From NCBI RefSeq assembly GCF_030268965.1, contig NZ_BSSE01000016.1, positions 62,001 through 126,000 of the forward strand: a stretch of 64,000 bases of DNA. Reading direction: 5' to 3'. This document shows, piece after piece, positions 31,118-40,447 of the stretch; the stretch's first letter is position 1; each line of letters opens with the position of its first letter. The translations under genes and the position numbers were made by a program. The notes below the pieces were generated by a model. It made no database searches. It had not been told where the DNA came from and worked only from the letters and a program-made list of their open reading frames with translations. This stretch comes from Microtetraspora sp. NBRC 16547. GTDB lineage: Bacteria > Actinomycetota > Actinomycetes > Streptosporangiales > Streptosporangiaceae.

Positions 31118-31774
31118 ATGATCCCGCGTATACCCGTCAGCGTGGATCTCGTCGTGCTCACGGTGAGGTCGCAGGCGCTCTGCGCGCTGGTCTGGCGGCG
31201 GGACAGGCTCCCGTACGAAGGGTGCTGGGCGCTGTCCGGAGGGTTCATCCAGCTTGACGAGGACCTTCCGGCCGCCGCCGCCCGGGTGCTCGCCGAGCGC
31301 GCCGGCCTTCCGGGCGCCCCCGTCCATCTGGAGCAGCTCCAGACGTACGGATATCCGGACCGCGACCCCCGGCAGCGCGTGGTCAGCGTGGCCTATCTGG
31401 GGCTCGCGCCCGACCTGCCGGCTTCGACCGAGGCGCACATGAGCTGGCAGCCGGTCGACTCGCTGACCCGCATGGCGTTCGACCACCGGCGCATCATGCT
31501 CGACGGCATCGAGCGGGCCAGGGCCAAGCTGGAGTACAGCCCGCTGGGTGCCGCTTTCTGCCCGCCCCAGTTCACCGTGGCGGAGCTGCGCCGCGTGTAC
31601 GAGATCGTGTGGGGCCGGCCCCTGGATCCGCGCAACTTCCACCGCAAGGTCACCAAGACCGAGGGCTTCCTGATACCCACGGGCGAGACCACCACCCGTG
31701 ACGGGGGACGACCGGCGATGCTCTACCGGCGCGGCCCCGCGCTCGTGCTGCACCCGCCGATGCTCCGCGTCTAG
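31118..31774 (+). CDS. Nudix-domain transcriptional regulator (NrtR-like)
   Basis: 218 residues. The N-terminal Nudix fold is clear (VDLVVLTVRSQALCALVWRR, WALSGGFIQLDEDL) but the catalytic box is degenerate: Gly42, Glu48, Arg56, Glu60 and Gly63 are present, while the Glu expected after Arg56 is Val57 and the second Glu of the EE pair is Arg61. The C-terminus is a winged-helix-like segment (FTVAELRRVYEIVWGRPLDP, then NFHRKVTKTEGFLIPTG). This arrangement is that of NrtR-type regulators, where the Nudix domain senses ADP-ribose-like ligands without hydrolysis and controls NAD or sugar metabolism. No NAD gene is adjacent, so the target is open. Confidence 0.82.
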   Translation: MIPRIPVSVDLVVLTVRSQALCALVWRRDRLPYEGCWALSGGFIQLDEDLPAAAARVLAERAGLPGAPVHLEQLQTYGYPDRDPRQRVVSVAYLGLAPDLPASTEAHMSWQPVDSLTRMAFDHRRIMLDGIERARAKLEYSPLGAAFCPPQFTVAELRRVYEIVWGRPLDPRNFHRKVTKTEGFLIPTGETTTRDGGRPAMLYRRGPALVLHPPMLRV

Positions 31775-32040
31775 CGCTGCGACCGGGAACGTCCAGGAGT
31801 GTGCTCCAGTCGGGCCGCGTCCGCCGAAATACGTTTCGGGCCTTGTGGGAAGGGCGTCTACTGCGGCGCCGTGACCACTCGAGCTTGAGGTGGACACCAC
31901 TCGTACGGAGTCCCTGATGTGCGCGCGGGCTGTCGTCGCCCACGTCGCCTGATCGGCGGCCCACCTGCCGCGTACCCAAAACCGCCGGTGTCGGAGTGTG
32001 ACTTTGATGGCTTGATGGCGTGAGTTGCTGAGACGGCTGG

Positions 32041-33219
32041 TCAGGGCGAGGCGAGCGCCTCTGTCGGGGCCAGGTGGCTGGCGCGGATGGCGGGATAGAG
32101 CCCGGCCAGGCTGCCGATCAGCAGGGTGGCGGACAGAGCGCCGGCCGGTGCCCAGACGGGGATCACCATGGGCAGGGCCTGGATGGCCGCGAACATACCG
32201 GTCACCGCGGTGCCCAGGAACAGGCCGCCGAGACCGCCGAGGCCGGACAGCAGCAGCGCCTCGGTCAGGAACTGGACGCGGATCTGCCCCTGTGTAGCGC
32301 CGAGCGACCGGCGCAGCCCGATCTCGGCCTTGCGTTCCAGGACCGAGATGACCATGGTGTTGGCCACGCCCACGCCCCCGACGACCAGGGCGACCGCGCC
32401 GAGGCCGAGCAGCAGGCCGGTCAGCGCCCGGTTTGTCGCCTGGCGGGCGGCGAGCGCGTCGGATGGCCTGGACACGTTCACCTCGCCGGGCACCTGAGGT
32501 TTGGCGGTGGCGGCCAGCACGGCGCGCACCGCTTCCACGGCCGAGTCCTCGGTGCGGGTGTAGATCGTGGTGGGATGCCCGTCGAAGGACAGGTATCTTG
32601 CGGCAGCGGGCCAGCCGATCAGCGCGGAGGAGTCCAACTCCGGCGCGAGCGGCGCCGCGTCCAGCAAGCCGATGACGGTGAACCAGTGTCCGCTCAGGTA
32701 CACCTGCCGTCCCAGTGCCGTGACGCCCAGCCGTTCGGCAGCCGTCGAGCCCAGAACGACGGCCGGGTACCGGGCCGTCGCGGCGTTGAGCCAGGTGCCT
32801 TGCGCCACGGTCGCCCCGATGAGATCGGGGACGGTGAGGTCTGTGGCGACGACGGCGATGCCGCCGCTCTCGGCGGCAGGGATTCGATCGTTGCGGTACA
32901 CGTGCGCGTCGGGCAGCAGCGCGGTGGCGGCGGCACCCGTCACCGGGCGGATCCTGCGGATCATGGCCGCCGCTTCCTGCGGCAGCTGCGCTTGCTTCCC
33001 GAAGACGGTCTGGCCCGGCGCGACCGTGAGCAGGTTGGTGCCGAGCCTGGCCAGGGTCCGGTCCAGCTCGGCTCTGCTGGAAGCGGAGATCCCGACGACC
33101 GACACCATCGCGGCGATGCCGATGGCGATGCCGAGGGCCGACAGGAGGGCTCGCAGCGGCCGGGTGCGCAGCCCGGCGCCTCCCACCCTGATCACGTCCC
33201 TGGCCGACAGCGCCGTCAT
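32041..33219 (-). CDS. ABC transporter permease, MacB/FtsX type
   Basis: 392 residues. ATG at 33219 overlaps the ATPase stop (ATGA). One N-terminal helix ([20 protein letters not shown]), a long extracytoplasmic MacB-core domain (about 45-265), then three C-terminal helices ([60 protein letters not shown]). [20 protein letters not shown] is the conserved coupling segment. It forms the exporter with the ATPase and adaptor genes that precede it on the same strand; such systems move peptides, lipoproteins or drugs. The 266-bp stretch 31775-32040 downstream shows no gene. Confidence 0.93.
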   Translation of the reverse strand: MTALSARDVIRVGGAGLRTRPLRALLSALGIAIGIAAMVSVVGISASSRAELDRTLARLGTNLLTVAPGQTVFGKQAQLPQEAAAMIRRIRPVTGAAATALLPDAHVYRNDRIPAAESGGIAVVATDLTVPDLIGATVAQGTWLNAATARYPAVVLGSTAAERLGVTALGRQVYLSGHWFTVIGLLDAAPLAPELDSSALIGWPAAARYLSFDGHPTTIYTRTEDSAVEAVRAVLAATAKPQVPGEVNVSRPSDALAARQATNRALTGLLLGLGAVALVVGGVGVANTMVISVLERKAEIGLRRSLGATQGQIRVQFLTEALLLSGLGGLGGLFLGTAVTGMFAAIQALPMVIPVWAPAGALSATLLIGSLAGLYPAIRASHLAPTEALASP

Positions 33220-33872
33220 GGCAGCACCCGCCCGTCCCGCATGCGCACCTGCCTGGGCAGGTCGTGCGCGATCTCCAGGTCGTGCGTGATCACCACGATC
33301 GTGGTCCCTGACGCGTTCAGCTCCCGTAGCAGCGCGAGCACGCCCGCGCCCGCCGCAGTGTCGAGGTTGCCCGTCGGCTCGTCGGCCAGCAGCAAGACAG
33401 GCCTGCGCACGGCCGCCCTGGCGATGGCCACGCGCTGGCGTTCGCCGCCGGACAGCTCGTGGGGCCGGTGCCGTACGCGATGGCCGAGGCCCACCTGGTC
33501 GAGCGCCTCCAGCGCGCGGGCGCGCCGCTGCCCGAGCGGCACCCCCGCATACAGCAGCCCGTCGGCCACGTTGTCCAGCGCCGACGCCCCTGTGGTCAGG
33601 TGGAACTGCTGGAACACGAACCCGATCCTGGTGGCCCGCAGCTCCGACAGGGCACGGTCCGGCAGCGCGGCCACGTCGTGGCCATCGAGGCACACCCGGC
33701 CGCTGGTCGGCCGGTCCAGGGTGCCGAGGACGTGCAACATGGTGGACTTGCCCGACCCAGACGGCCCGACGATGGCCAGCAGCTCGCCCTCCTCGATCTC
33801 CAGCGAGACGTCATCCAGCGCGATGACACCCCCGGGATAGGCCTTGGTGACGCCCTCGAGCCGCGCGATCAT
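33216..33872 (-). CDS. ABC transporter ATP-binding protein, MacB/LolD type
   Basis: 218 residues: Walker [18 protein letters not shown]-loop [20 protein letters not shown], signature [14 protein letters not shown], Walker [16 protein letters not shown]-loop [13 protein letters not shown]. The extended Q-loop region and the DEPTGNLD tag are typical of the LolD/MacB group that pairs with FtsX-type permeases. It overlaps both neighbours by 4 bp, so the three genes are strictly coupled. Confidence 0.95.
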   Translation of the reverse strand: MIARLEGVTKAYPGGVIALDDVSLEIEEGELLAIVGPSGSGKSTMLHVLGTLDRPTSGRVCLDGHDVAALPDRALSELRATRIGFVFQQFHLTTGASALDNVADGLLYAGVPLGQRRARALEALDQVGLGHRVRHRPHELSGGERQRVAIARAAVRRPVLLLADEPTGNLDTAAGAGVLALLRELNASGTTIVVITHDLEIAHDLPRQVRMRDGRVLP

Positions 33873-34888
33873 GCCGGCATCCCCACCTTCAGACCTGCGG
33901 TGAGCCCCTGTCCTGACACCTCGACACGCCCGCCGGCGAACAGCCCCGTCCGGACCGGAACGATCCGGCCGTCCGCGAGCTCGACGCCGTACCCGCCCTC
34001 GGACAGTGCCAGGAGCGCCGCGACCGGAACCGTGAGGACGCCCTCGCGCACCTCGGAGACGAGCGTCACATCGACCGCTGCCCGGTCGTAATCGACGGCC
34101 CCGATCGCCACGGTCAGCTCCACTTTCGTGGTCGTGCCTCCCTGATCGGAGTTGACCACGAACTGCGCGGTGGCGACCTTTCCCTGGACCTGTTCGCCGG
34201 CCGGCGTCCTGACCGTCGCCGTCGCGCCGACCTTGGCCAGCCGGTATTCGGTCTCGTCCAGCCGTACGGTGACCAAGTGCGCGGTCCCGGTAACGGTGAG
34301 AAGTGGAGAGCCCGGACGGATGAGCGTCCCGGGCCCTGCCGTCTGGTCGTTGACGCGGACGGCGCCCGGCTGGAAGACGACCCGGCCGAGCTCGACCACG
34401 CCGGTCTGCTTGACGCCGAGGTCCTTCTGCCACCTGCGTACGGCCCGCGTGCTCTCCTTGCTGAACACGTCGTCGACGGTGAAACCGCGATAGCCGAGTT
34501 CGCGCAGGTTCTCTTCCAGCTGCCGGACATCGGCCCCGCGCACTCCGGACCGCAGCGTCCGGTAGGCGGGCACCTTGCCGTACAAGAGCACGGTGGGGAT
34601 CTGGTCGACCTTGAACAGCACGCCACCACGACGGACCGTCGAGCCGATGGCGGGGAGCGCGGTGACCGTGCCGGGAGCGGCTGCGGCGAGCGGGCGCTCG
34701 CGGCCGTAGCCCACGATCCCCGTGGCCGTCGTGGTGTCGGCCAGGTCCTGCTTGGTGACCTCGGCGACGGCGGCGGGCGCGGCGTCGCGGGTGGCCGGTT
34801 CGTCGCCGCGCCCGCCGAGCACGATCACCGCGGTGGTGGCGCAGCCCGCTGCAAGGATCAGCAACCCGGCCGCGATCCGGCCGGTCAT
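33869..34888 (-). CDS. Membrane-fusion/adaptor protein with peptidoglycan-binding domain
   Basis: 339 residues, ATG at 34888 overlapping the preceding stop (ATGA). A signal-anchor ([20 protein letters not shown]) is followed by a biotinyl-lipoyl-like half ([40 protein letters not shown]), a PG_binding_1 domain near 112-160 ([37 protein letters not shown]) and HlyD-like beta domains ([20 protein letters not shown]). The PG-binding insert is standard in Gram-positive adaptor proteins of MacAB-like exporters and would anchor the complex to the wall. Confidence 0.9.
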   Translation of the reverse strand: MTGRIAAGLLILAAGCATTAVIVLGGRGDEPATRDAAPAAVAEVTKQDLADTTTATGIVGYGRERPLAAAAPGTVTALPAIGSTVRRGGVLFKVDQIPTVLLYGKVPAYRTLRSGVRGADVRQLEENLRELGYRGFTVDDVFSKESTRAVRRWQKDLGVKQTGVVELGRVVFQPGAVRVNDQTAGPGTLIRPGSPLLTVTGTAHLVTVRLDETEYRLAKVGATATVRTPAGEQVQGKVATAQFVVNSDQGGTTTKVELTVAIGAVDYDRAAVDVTLVSEVREGVLTVPVAALLALSEGGYGVELADGRIVPVRTGLFAGGRVEVSGQGLTAGLKVGMPA

Positions 34889-35379
34889 GCCGCGCGGCAC
34901 TTTTCCATCGCGGCCTTGAACTTCGGGTCGTCAGGGCTGGCTCCGAGGGCTCCGAAATCCAGCTTGAGCCTTCCGCTGGGGTCGGGGTCGGGGAACGTGG
35001 GGTATCCGTTCTCGCGCATGCACTTTGCCTGCTTGCGCGCGCTGTCGAGATCTTGCGGGCTCGGCTTGTCTCCTTGACCGCCGGGGAGGAGGTGACCGCA
35101 CTTGGCCATCGCCGCGTCCATCTTCTTCTTCTCGGCGATGTCGCTGCTGACCTGGAAGCGGCCGTCGGTCGGGTCCTTGATGTCGATGCCTTCACCTCGC
35201 ATGCACCGGGCGAAGGCCAGCTCGCCGTCACCGGCGGCCGAAGGGCTCGCGGCCCCGCTCGCCGTGGCCCCGCTCGCGGTGGCGACTTTGGTCTCGGGTT
35301 GGGCGCCGCAGGCGGTAAGGGTGAGGCCCACGGAGACAAACATGATCAGCGCCTTCGTCTTCATGGCCCCGGAGTTCAT
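34885..35379 (-). CDS. Small lipoprotein with cysteine-containing repeats
   Basis: About 164 residues; ATG at 35379 or 35364. The signal ends in a lipobox ([10 protein letters not shown]), giving an acylated Cys. The mature part has two related segments, [20 protein letters not shown] and [20 protein letters not shown], each with a CMRxxG motif, plus further cysteines, a pattern frequent in actinobacterial lipoproteins located beside MacB-like exporters. It is the first gene of the four-gene exporter operon and diverges from the response regulator. Function unknown; likely a surface sensor or substrate-capture subunit. Confidence 0.82.
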   Translation of the reverse strand: MNSGAMKTKALIMFVSVGLTLTACGAQPETKVATASGATASGAASPSAAGDGELAFARCMRGEGIDIKDPTDGRFQVSSDIAEKKKMDAAMAKCGHLLPGGQGDKPSPQDLDSARKQAKCMRENGYPTFPDPDPSGRLKLDFGALGASPDDPKFKAAMEKCRAA

Positions 35380-35392
35380 CGCAGAGCCGATT

Positions 35393-35421
35393 ACCGTGGC
35401 GTTAGCGCGAACGTTAACGGT
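35393..35421. promoter_or_regulatory. Nested inverted repeats between lipoprotein and response-regulator genes
   Basis: ACCGT (35393-35397)/ACGGT (35417-35421) enclose CGTT (35400-35403)/AACG (35410-35413), and the segment also reads as two direct CGTTA-type boxes. It lies in the only divergent gap of the exporter/two-component locus, so it is the best candidate for the OmpR-type binding site. Confidence 0.4.
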
Positions 35422-35454
35422 GGCGATACACCCAGCCGGATAGAACTCCTGAGC

Positions 35455-36108
35455 GTGCGTGTTCTGATCGTTGAGGACGAACCGGTGCTGGCCGACGGCA
35501 TCGCCGAGTGGCTGCGTCGCGACGCGCTGGCCGTTGACGTGGTCAACGACGGCGGCTCGGCGCTGGAGCGGCTGGAAGTGAACGACTACGACGTGGTCAT
35601 CCTTGACCGTGATCTGCCTGCCGTCCATGGCGACGACGTGTGCCGATCGATTGTGGAATCGGCCTCACGAACCCGTGTTCTCATGCTGACCGCTGCTGCG
35701 GCCGTACGGGATCGGGTGGCGGGCCTCCAGCTCGGCGCCGACGACTACCTGTCCAAGCCGTTCGCACTGGCCGAGTTGTCGGCCAGAGTGCAGGCGCTGC
35801 TGCGGCGCACCGGGCACATCACGCCTCCGGTCCTCAGCCGCCGTGGCCTCCGGATGGATCTGGCCAGGCGGGAGGTTTATCGCGACGGGCGTTACGTCGC
35901 GCTGTCGCGCAAGGAATTCGCCGTACTCGCCGAGTTGCTGCGCGCCGATGGGGCGGTGGTGTCGGCCGAGGACCTGCTGGAGCGGGCCTGGGACGAGCAC
36001 ACCGACCCGTTCACCGGCGTCGTGCGGGTGACGATTCTGAAGCTGCGCCGCAAGCTGGAGGTCCCCGTGATCGACACCATTCCTGGAGTCGGGTACCGCA
36101 TCGCATGA
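35455..36108 (+). CDS. OmpR-family response regulator
   Basis: 217 residues: receiver domain with the acidic pair in VEDEP, phosphoacceptor Asp51 in VVILDRDLP, LTAAAAVRDRV and the Lys of YLSKPFALAE, then a winged-helix effector (LSRKEFAVLAELLRADGAVV, TILKLRRKLEVPVIDTIPGV, GYRIA). GTG at 35455 suits the start of the receiver strand. It overlaps the kinase gene by 4 bp and is divergent from the exporter operon, which it probably regulates. Confidence 0.95.
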   Translation: MRVLIVEDEPVLADGIAEWLRRDALAVDVVNDGGSALERLEVNDYDVVILDRDLPAVHGDDVCRSIVESASRTRVLMLTAAAAVRDRVAGLQLGADDYLSKPFALAELSARVQALLRRTGHITPPVLSRRGLRMDLARREVYRDGRYVALSRKEFAVLAELLRADGAVVSAEDLLERAWDEHTDPFTGVVRVTILKLRRKLEVPVIDTIPGVGYRIA

Positions 36109-37235
36109 AGAAGCTCACGATCAGGGCCAGACTGACCCTGGTATACGCGGCGTTCTTCCTGGTGGGCGGAGTGGTGCTGCTCGGCGTCACGACCCTGCTG
36201 GTGTCCCAGCAGGTGCCCTCGGCCATCAGCGGCAAGCACGTCCTGTCGTCCACGCCGTCTGGGCCGCCGATGGACGAGGGCCGGCAGATGCTGAGCGAAC
36301 GGATCCGTACGGTGACCACCACCTCCCTGATATCGCAGGGTGCGATCGGGTTGCTGCTGGTCGGAGCAGCCTCGGTCGGGTTCGGCTGGCTGGTGGCGGG
36401 CCGAGCGCTGCAGCCCTTGCACCGTGTCACCGAGACCGCGCGGCGGCTGTCCGTGGGTGCGGGGCGGGGACTGCACGAACGGATCGTCATGGACGGCCCG
36501 CAAGACGAGGTACGCGACCTGGCCGACGCCTTCAACCTGATGGTGGAGCAACTGGACGCGGCCTTCGACGGACAGCGCAGGCTGGTCGCCAACGCCTCGC
36601 ACGAGTTGCGCACCCCGCTGGCCATGAACAGGACGCTGGTGGAGCTCGCGGTCAGCAGGCCGGGCGCTTCGGAGGACTGCATCCAGCTCGGCACGTCGTT
36701 GCAGACCGTCAACGAACGGCACGAACGGCTGATCGACGGCCTGCTCACACTGGCCGACTCCGAGCACGGCATCACCGAGCGCACCCCCGTCGACCTGGCC
36801 GACATCGCCGGCCACGTCTGCGACCAGCTCGGCGTTCCCTGCGACGGCGCGGCCGCCGCGATCACCAGAGGCGATCCGATCCTGCTCGAACGGCTGGTGC
36901 AGAACCTGGTCGAGAACGCCGTCGAGCACAACGTGCCCTCCGGGCTCGTCTCTGTGACCACGGAGACTGTCGGCGAGGACGCGGTGCTGACCGTGGCCAA
37001 CTCGGGGCCCATCGTGCCGCACTACGAGATCGAGTCGCTGTTCCAGCCGTTCCGGCGGCTCAACCGCGAACGTACCGGCGGCGGGAGGGGATTCGGCCTC
37101 GGCCTGTCCATCGTGCGCTCCATCGCCCGCGGTCACGGCGGCTCGGTGACGGCCATCCCTCGCGACGGCGGCGGCCTGGTGGTAACCGTACGATTGCCGG
37201 GCCCAGGCACCGCCTCACCGCGAGAGGCCGTGTGA
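36105..37235 (+). CDS. Sensor histidine kinase
   Basis: 376 residues. Membrane helices at about 12-34 and 79-99 enclose a short extracytoplasmic loop of about 45 residues, then HAMP, HisKA with VANASHELRTPLAMNRTLVE (His166), and HATPase with LVQNLVENAVEHN and GFGLGLSIVRSIARGHGGSV. A short outer loop is typical of kinases that sense the membrane or a transporter rather than a free ligand. Coupled to the response regulator and adjacent to the MacB-like exporter. Confidence 0.94.
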   Translation: MKKLTIRARLTLVYAAFFLVGGVVLLGVTTLLVSQQVPSAISGKHVLSSTPSGPPMDEGRQMLSERIRTVTTTSLISQGAIGLLLVGAASVGFGWLVAGRALQPLHRVTETARRLSVGAGRGLHERIVMDGPQDEVRDLADAFNLMVEQLDAAFDGQRRLVANASHELRTPLAMNRTLVELAVSRPGASEDCIQLGTSLQTVNERHERLIDGLLTLADSEHGITERTPVDLADIAGHVCDQLGVPCDGAAAAITRGDPILLERLVQNLVENAVEHNVPSGLVSVTTETVGEDAVLTVANSGPIVPHYEIESLFQPFRRLNRERTGGGRGFGLGLSIVRSIARGHGGSVTAIPRDGGGLVVTVRLPGPGTASPREAV

Positions 37236-37301
37236 CGCACTCGGCCGGCTATCTACTGACCGGGCTAACCAATTGCGACGCAACGCATAGAGTCCACCGA
37301 T

Positions 37302-37637
37302 ATGACCGTCGTGCGTTCTGTGCTCCTATTCGTACTGGCCGGGGTGCTGGAGATCGGCGGGGCCTGGCTGGTGTGGCAGGGCACCCGCGAGAGCCGCGGC
37401 TGGGCATGGATCGGCGCCGGAGTGATCGCGCTCGGCCTGTACGGATTCGTCGCCACGCTCCAACAGGACGCCAACTTCGGGCGCATCCTGGCGGCGTACG
37501 GCGGGGTGTTCGTGGCGGGCTCGCTCGCGTGGGGCATGGCGATGGACGGCTATCGGCCGGACCGGTTCGACGTCATCGGTGCCCTGATCTGCCTCGCCGG
37601 GGTCGCTGTGATCATGTACGCGCCGCGAGGTGGCTGA
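37302..37637 (+). CDS. ynfA: YnfA/UPF0060 small membrane protein
   Basis: 111 residues, four membrane helices: [71 protein letters not shown]. The pattern [16 protein letters not shown] and DxRPDRFDxIGA is diagnostic of UPF0060, distantly related to the small-multidrug-resistance fold. ATG at 37302. Role uncertain; single-gene unit. Confidence 0.93.
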   Translation: MTVVRSVLLFVLAGVLEIGGAWLVWQGTRESRGWAWIGAGVIALGLYGFVATLQQDANFGRILAAYGGVFVAGSLAWGMAMDGYRPDRFDVIGALICLAGVAVIMYAPRGG

Positions 37638-37673
37638 CGCCGAAAGCCCGATGCCGGATTAGGTTTGTCTGCC

Positions 37674-38102
37674 ATGACGACACTCAGGGTGATGATCAGG
37701 CATGGCGGGCGGGACGACGTCGAAGCCGTGCTCCGCTTCTGGGCCGAGGCGGCCGAGGACACCGATCGGCACGACGACGCGGACAAGGTCGTCCAGCTCG
37801 TCGAGCGTGACCCGGAGGCGCTGCTGATCGCGGAGATCGACGGGCGGATGGTGGGCACGCTCATCGCGGGTTGGGACGGCTGGCGGGCCCATCTCTACCG
37901 GCTCGCCGTGGACCCCGGACACCGGCGCATGGGCATCGGATCCCGCCTGATCGAGGCGGCGGAGGACCGGTTCCGGGCGTTCGGGGCCTTCCGCGCGGAC
38001 GCGATGGTCCTGCACGACAACGAGCTCGCCCATCGGGCCTGGTCGGCGTCCGGCTACGGGCCGCAGCCCCAGTGGGGCCGCTGGGTGAAGCCCCTGGCCT
38101 GA
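37674..38102 (+). CDS. GNAT-family N-acetyltransferase
   Basis: 142 residues; ATG at 37674 (an upstream TTG at 37665 is less likely). GNAT fold with RHGGRDDVEAVLRFW at the start, LIAEIDGRMVGTLIAGWDGW, the acetyl-CoA motif LYRLAVDPGHRRMGIGSRLI and NELAHRAWSASGYGPQPQWG at the end. It resembles RimI-like members, but the substrate is unknown. 38103-38297 downstream holds only short GTCCGCCTCA repeats and what looks like a decayed reading frame. Confidence 0.88.
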   Translation: MTTLRVMIRHGGRDDVEAVLRFWAEAAEDTDRHDDADKVVQLVERDPEALLIAEIDGRMVGTLIAGWDGWRAHLYRLAVDPGHRRMGIGSRLIEAAEDRFRAFGAFRADAMVLHDNELAHRAWSASGYGPQPQWGRWVKPLA

Positions 38103-38297
38103 CGCGTTGACCTCGGAGCGCAGGCCGCGAGACGGACATCGGTGAAGGCCGCGGCTGACGTCAGCGGTGGAGCAGGCCGTCGATCGCGTGGCGGGTGCGG
38201 ATCTTGACCGGCCGGCCGTCCGCCTCACGTCCGCCTCAGTCCGCGGGCCTCAGTAGGGTTGATTTCGCACAAAGAGACTCATAAGAGGAGGACGAGC

Positions 38298-39362
38298 ATG
38301 TCGACGCCGCGCTTCCGGGCCGTACTCGACACCATGCCCCCGTACAAGCCGGGCAAGGCCGTGGTCGCCCCTGACGGCAGGTCGTTCAAGCTGTCCTCCA
38401 ACGAGAGCCCGTTCGGGCCGCTGCCGAGCGTGCGGGAGGCGATCGCCGAGGCCGCCGCGCGGATCCACCGCTACCCCGACCCTGGCGCGACCGCCCTCAC
38501 CGAGGCCCTCGCCGAGCGCTTCGCCGTGCCGCAGGAGCATGTCGCGCTGGGCGGAGGATCGGTCGCGGTGGCGCAGCAGATCTTCGAGACCGTCGCCGAG
38601 CCGGGCGCCGAGGCGATCTACGCGTGGCGGTCCTTCGAGGCCTACCCCATGCTCGCGGACCTGGCCGGGATGACCTCGGTCCAGGTGCCGCTCACGGACG
38701 AGACGCACGACCTCGACGCCATGGCCGCGGCGATCACCGACGCGACCCGCCTGGTCTTCGTCTGCAACCCGAACAACCCGACCGGTACGGTCAACCGCAC
38801 GGCCGAGCTGGCCGAGTTCCTCGACCGTGTGCCCGGCGACGTACTGGTGATCATCGACGAGGCGTACTGCGAGTACGTCCGCGACGAGGACGTCCCCGAC
38901 GGCCTGGCGCTGTATCGCGACCGCCCGAACGTGGCCGTCCTGCGCACGTTCTCCAAGGCGTACGGCCTGGCCGGGCTGCGCGTGGGTTACCTGATCGGCC
39001 ACGAGTCCGTGGCCGCCGCCGTACGTAAGACCGCGGTGCCGTTCGCGGTCAACGCGATCGCCCAGGCCGCCGCGATCGCGTCCCTCAGGGCCGAGGACGA
39101 GCTCCTGGAGCGGGTCGAGACCGTGGTCAAGGAGCGGGACCGGGTCCGGGAGGCGCTGATCGCCCAGGGCTGGACGATCCCCCCGACCGAGGCCAACTTC
39201 GTCTGGATGCGTCTGGGTGACCGGACTCCGGAGTTCGCCGAGTTCTGCGCCGGGTACGGCGTGGCCGTGCGGCCCTTCGGCACCGAGGGGGCGCGCGTCT
39301 CGATCGGCGACCAGGAGGCCAACGACGTCTTCCTCGCCGCCGCCGAGGCATTCGGCGCCTGA
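38298..39362 (+). CDS. hisC: Histidinol-phosphate/aromatic aminotransferase (HisC-like)
   Basis: 354 residues; ATG at 38298 behind AGAGGAGG. A PLP-dependent fold-type I aminotransferase: [61 protein letters not shown], and the PLP Lys in [19 protein letters not shown]. Converts histidinol phosphate with 2-oxoglutarate, or acts as an aromatic (phenylalanine) aminotransferase as described for actinobacterial paralogues. No other his gene is near, which favours the second role or a paralogue. Its last codons are repeated five times after the stop. Confidence 0.9.
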   Translation: MSTPRFRAVLDTMPPYKPGKAVVAPDGRSFKLSSNESPFGPLPSVREAIAEAAARIHRYPDPGATALTEALAERFAVPQEHVALGGGSVAVAQQIFETVAEPGAEAIYAWRSFEAYPMLADLAGMTSVQVPLTDETHDLDAMAAAITDATRLVFVCNPNNPTGTVNRTAELAEFLDRVPGDVLVIIDEAYCEYVRDEDVPDGLALYRDRPNVAVLRTFSKAYGLAGLRVGYLIGHESVAAAVRKTAVPFAVNAIAQAAAIASLRAEDELLERVETVVKERDRVREALIAQGWTIPPTEANFVWMRLGDRTPEFAEFCAGYGVAVRPFGTEGARVSIGDQEANDVFLAAAEAFGA

Positions 39363-39424
39363 CTCTTCGGCGCCTGACTCTTCACGCCTGACCCGTCGGC
39401 GCCTGATTCTTAGGCGCCTGATCC
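39351..39424. repeat. 15-bp tandem repeat starting with the hisC stop
   Basis: Five near-copies of TTCGGCGCCTGACTC (39351, 39366, 39381, 39395, 39410; the third is 14 bp). The first encodes Phe-Gly-Ala and the TGA stop of the aminotransferase. The array spans into the spacer before the convergent EamA gene. Confidence 0.92.
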
Positions 39425-39480
39425 GTCGCCGCGCGGTCGGTTTCCACTCCGCACCGGACACCGACCGCCCGGCGGGCGGA

Positions 39481-40416
39481 TCAGCTCGGCGCCGCCTCCG
39501 CCTGCGCCTCGAGCACGGCGCGCGCCGCCCGCCCGCGGCGCTCGGTGGACACCACCAGGGCGACGCCGATCACGATCAGCGCCCCGGCGCCGAGCATGCC
39601 CGCGGTGACGGTCTCCCCGACCACGGCCACCCCGAGCAGCACCGCCACGACCGGGTTGACGTACGCGTACGTCGAAACCAGCGAGATGGGCGCGTTGCCG
39701 AGCAGCCAGACGTACGACGTGAAGCCGATCAGCGAGCCCACCACGATCAGGTAGGCCAGCGCCGCCCAGGACCGGCCGCTGACGGCGGCCAGGTCCAGTC
39801 GCTCGCCCAGCCCCGAGCCGATGATCAGCAGGCCGACGCCGCCGACGGCCATCTCCACCGTGCTCGCCGCGAACGGGTCACGCGGCATGGGGATGCGCCC
39901 CGACAGGAAGGAGCCGATCGACCACGACAGCGACGCCACCAGGATGATGACCACGCCGACGGGGTCCGACCCGGTGCCACCGCCCAGCGAGATCCCCGCC
40001 ACGCCGACGAACCCGACGAGCACCCCGGCCAGCGTGAGCGCCTGGGGCCGGTCACGGAAGACGGTGCGCAGCATGACCAGCCAGAGCGGGACCGAGGCGA
40101 CCAGCAGCGCCGCGAGCCCGCTCCCGATGTGTCGCTCGGCGACCGCCACCATGCCGTTCCCGCCGGTCAGCAGCAGCAGGCCGACCAGGGCGGCCCCGCC
40201 CAGCTCCCGCCTCGTCATGCGGAACGGCTCGCGCCCCTTGCGGAGCAGCAGTACCGCGCCGAGGATCAGCGCCGCCGTGACGAACCGCAGGCCGCCGCTG
40301 AGCAGGCTGGGCAGGGTCTCGATGGCGATCCGGATCCCGAGATAGGTCGACCCCCACACGATGTAGACGGTCACCAATGCCAGCCAGGTCCGCATGCCAT
40401 GAGCGTTCTTCCCCAT
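39481..40416 (-). CDS. EamA/DMT-family exporter
   Basis: 311 residues with ten predicted helices in two EamA repeats: ALVTVYIVWGSTYLGIRIAI at the N-terminus, LTGGNGMVAVAERHIGSGLA, then the second repeat VVIILVASLSWSIGSFLSGR and NAPISLVSTYAYVNPVVAVL. Close to the YedA/RhaT-like metabolite exporters. ATG at 40416 lies 31 bp after the stop of the regulator gene on the same strand, so they may be co-transcribed, and the exporter may be the regulator's target. Confidence 0.92.
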   Translation of the reverse strand: MGKNAHGMRTWLALVTVYIVWGSTYLGIRIAIETLPSLLSGGLRFVTAALILGAVLLLRKGREPFRMTRRELGGAALVGLLLLTGGNGMVAVAERHIGSGLAALLVASVPLWLVMLRTVFRDRPQALTLAGVLVGFVGVAGISLGGGTGSDPVGVVIILVASLSWSIGSFLSGRIPMPRDPFAASTVEMAVGGVGLLIIGSGLGERLDLAAVSGRSWAALAYLIVVGSLIGFTSYVWLLGNAPISLVSTYAYVNPVVAVLLGVAVVGETVTAGMLGAGALIVIGVALVVSTERRGRAARAVLEAQAEAAPS

Positions 40417-40447
40417 GGCTCATGACAATAGCGGGACAATTCCTGAC

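Noticed and set aside
38150-38275. Minus-strand coding remnant ending [15 protein letters not shown]
   Set aside because: The frame is closed by a stop only a few codons upstream and has no start; too short to assign, possibly a decayed gene.
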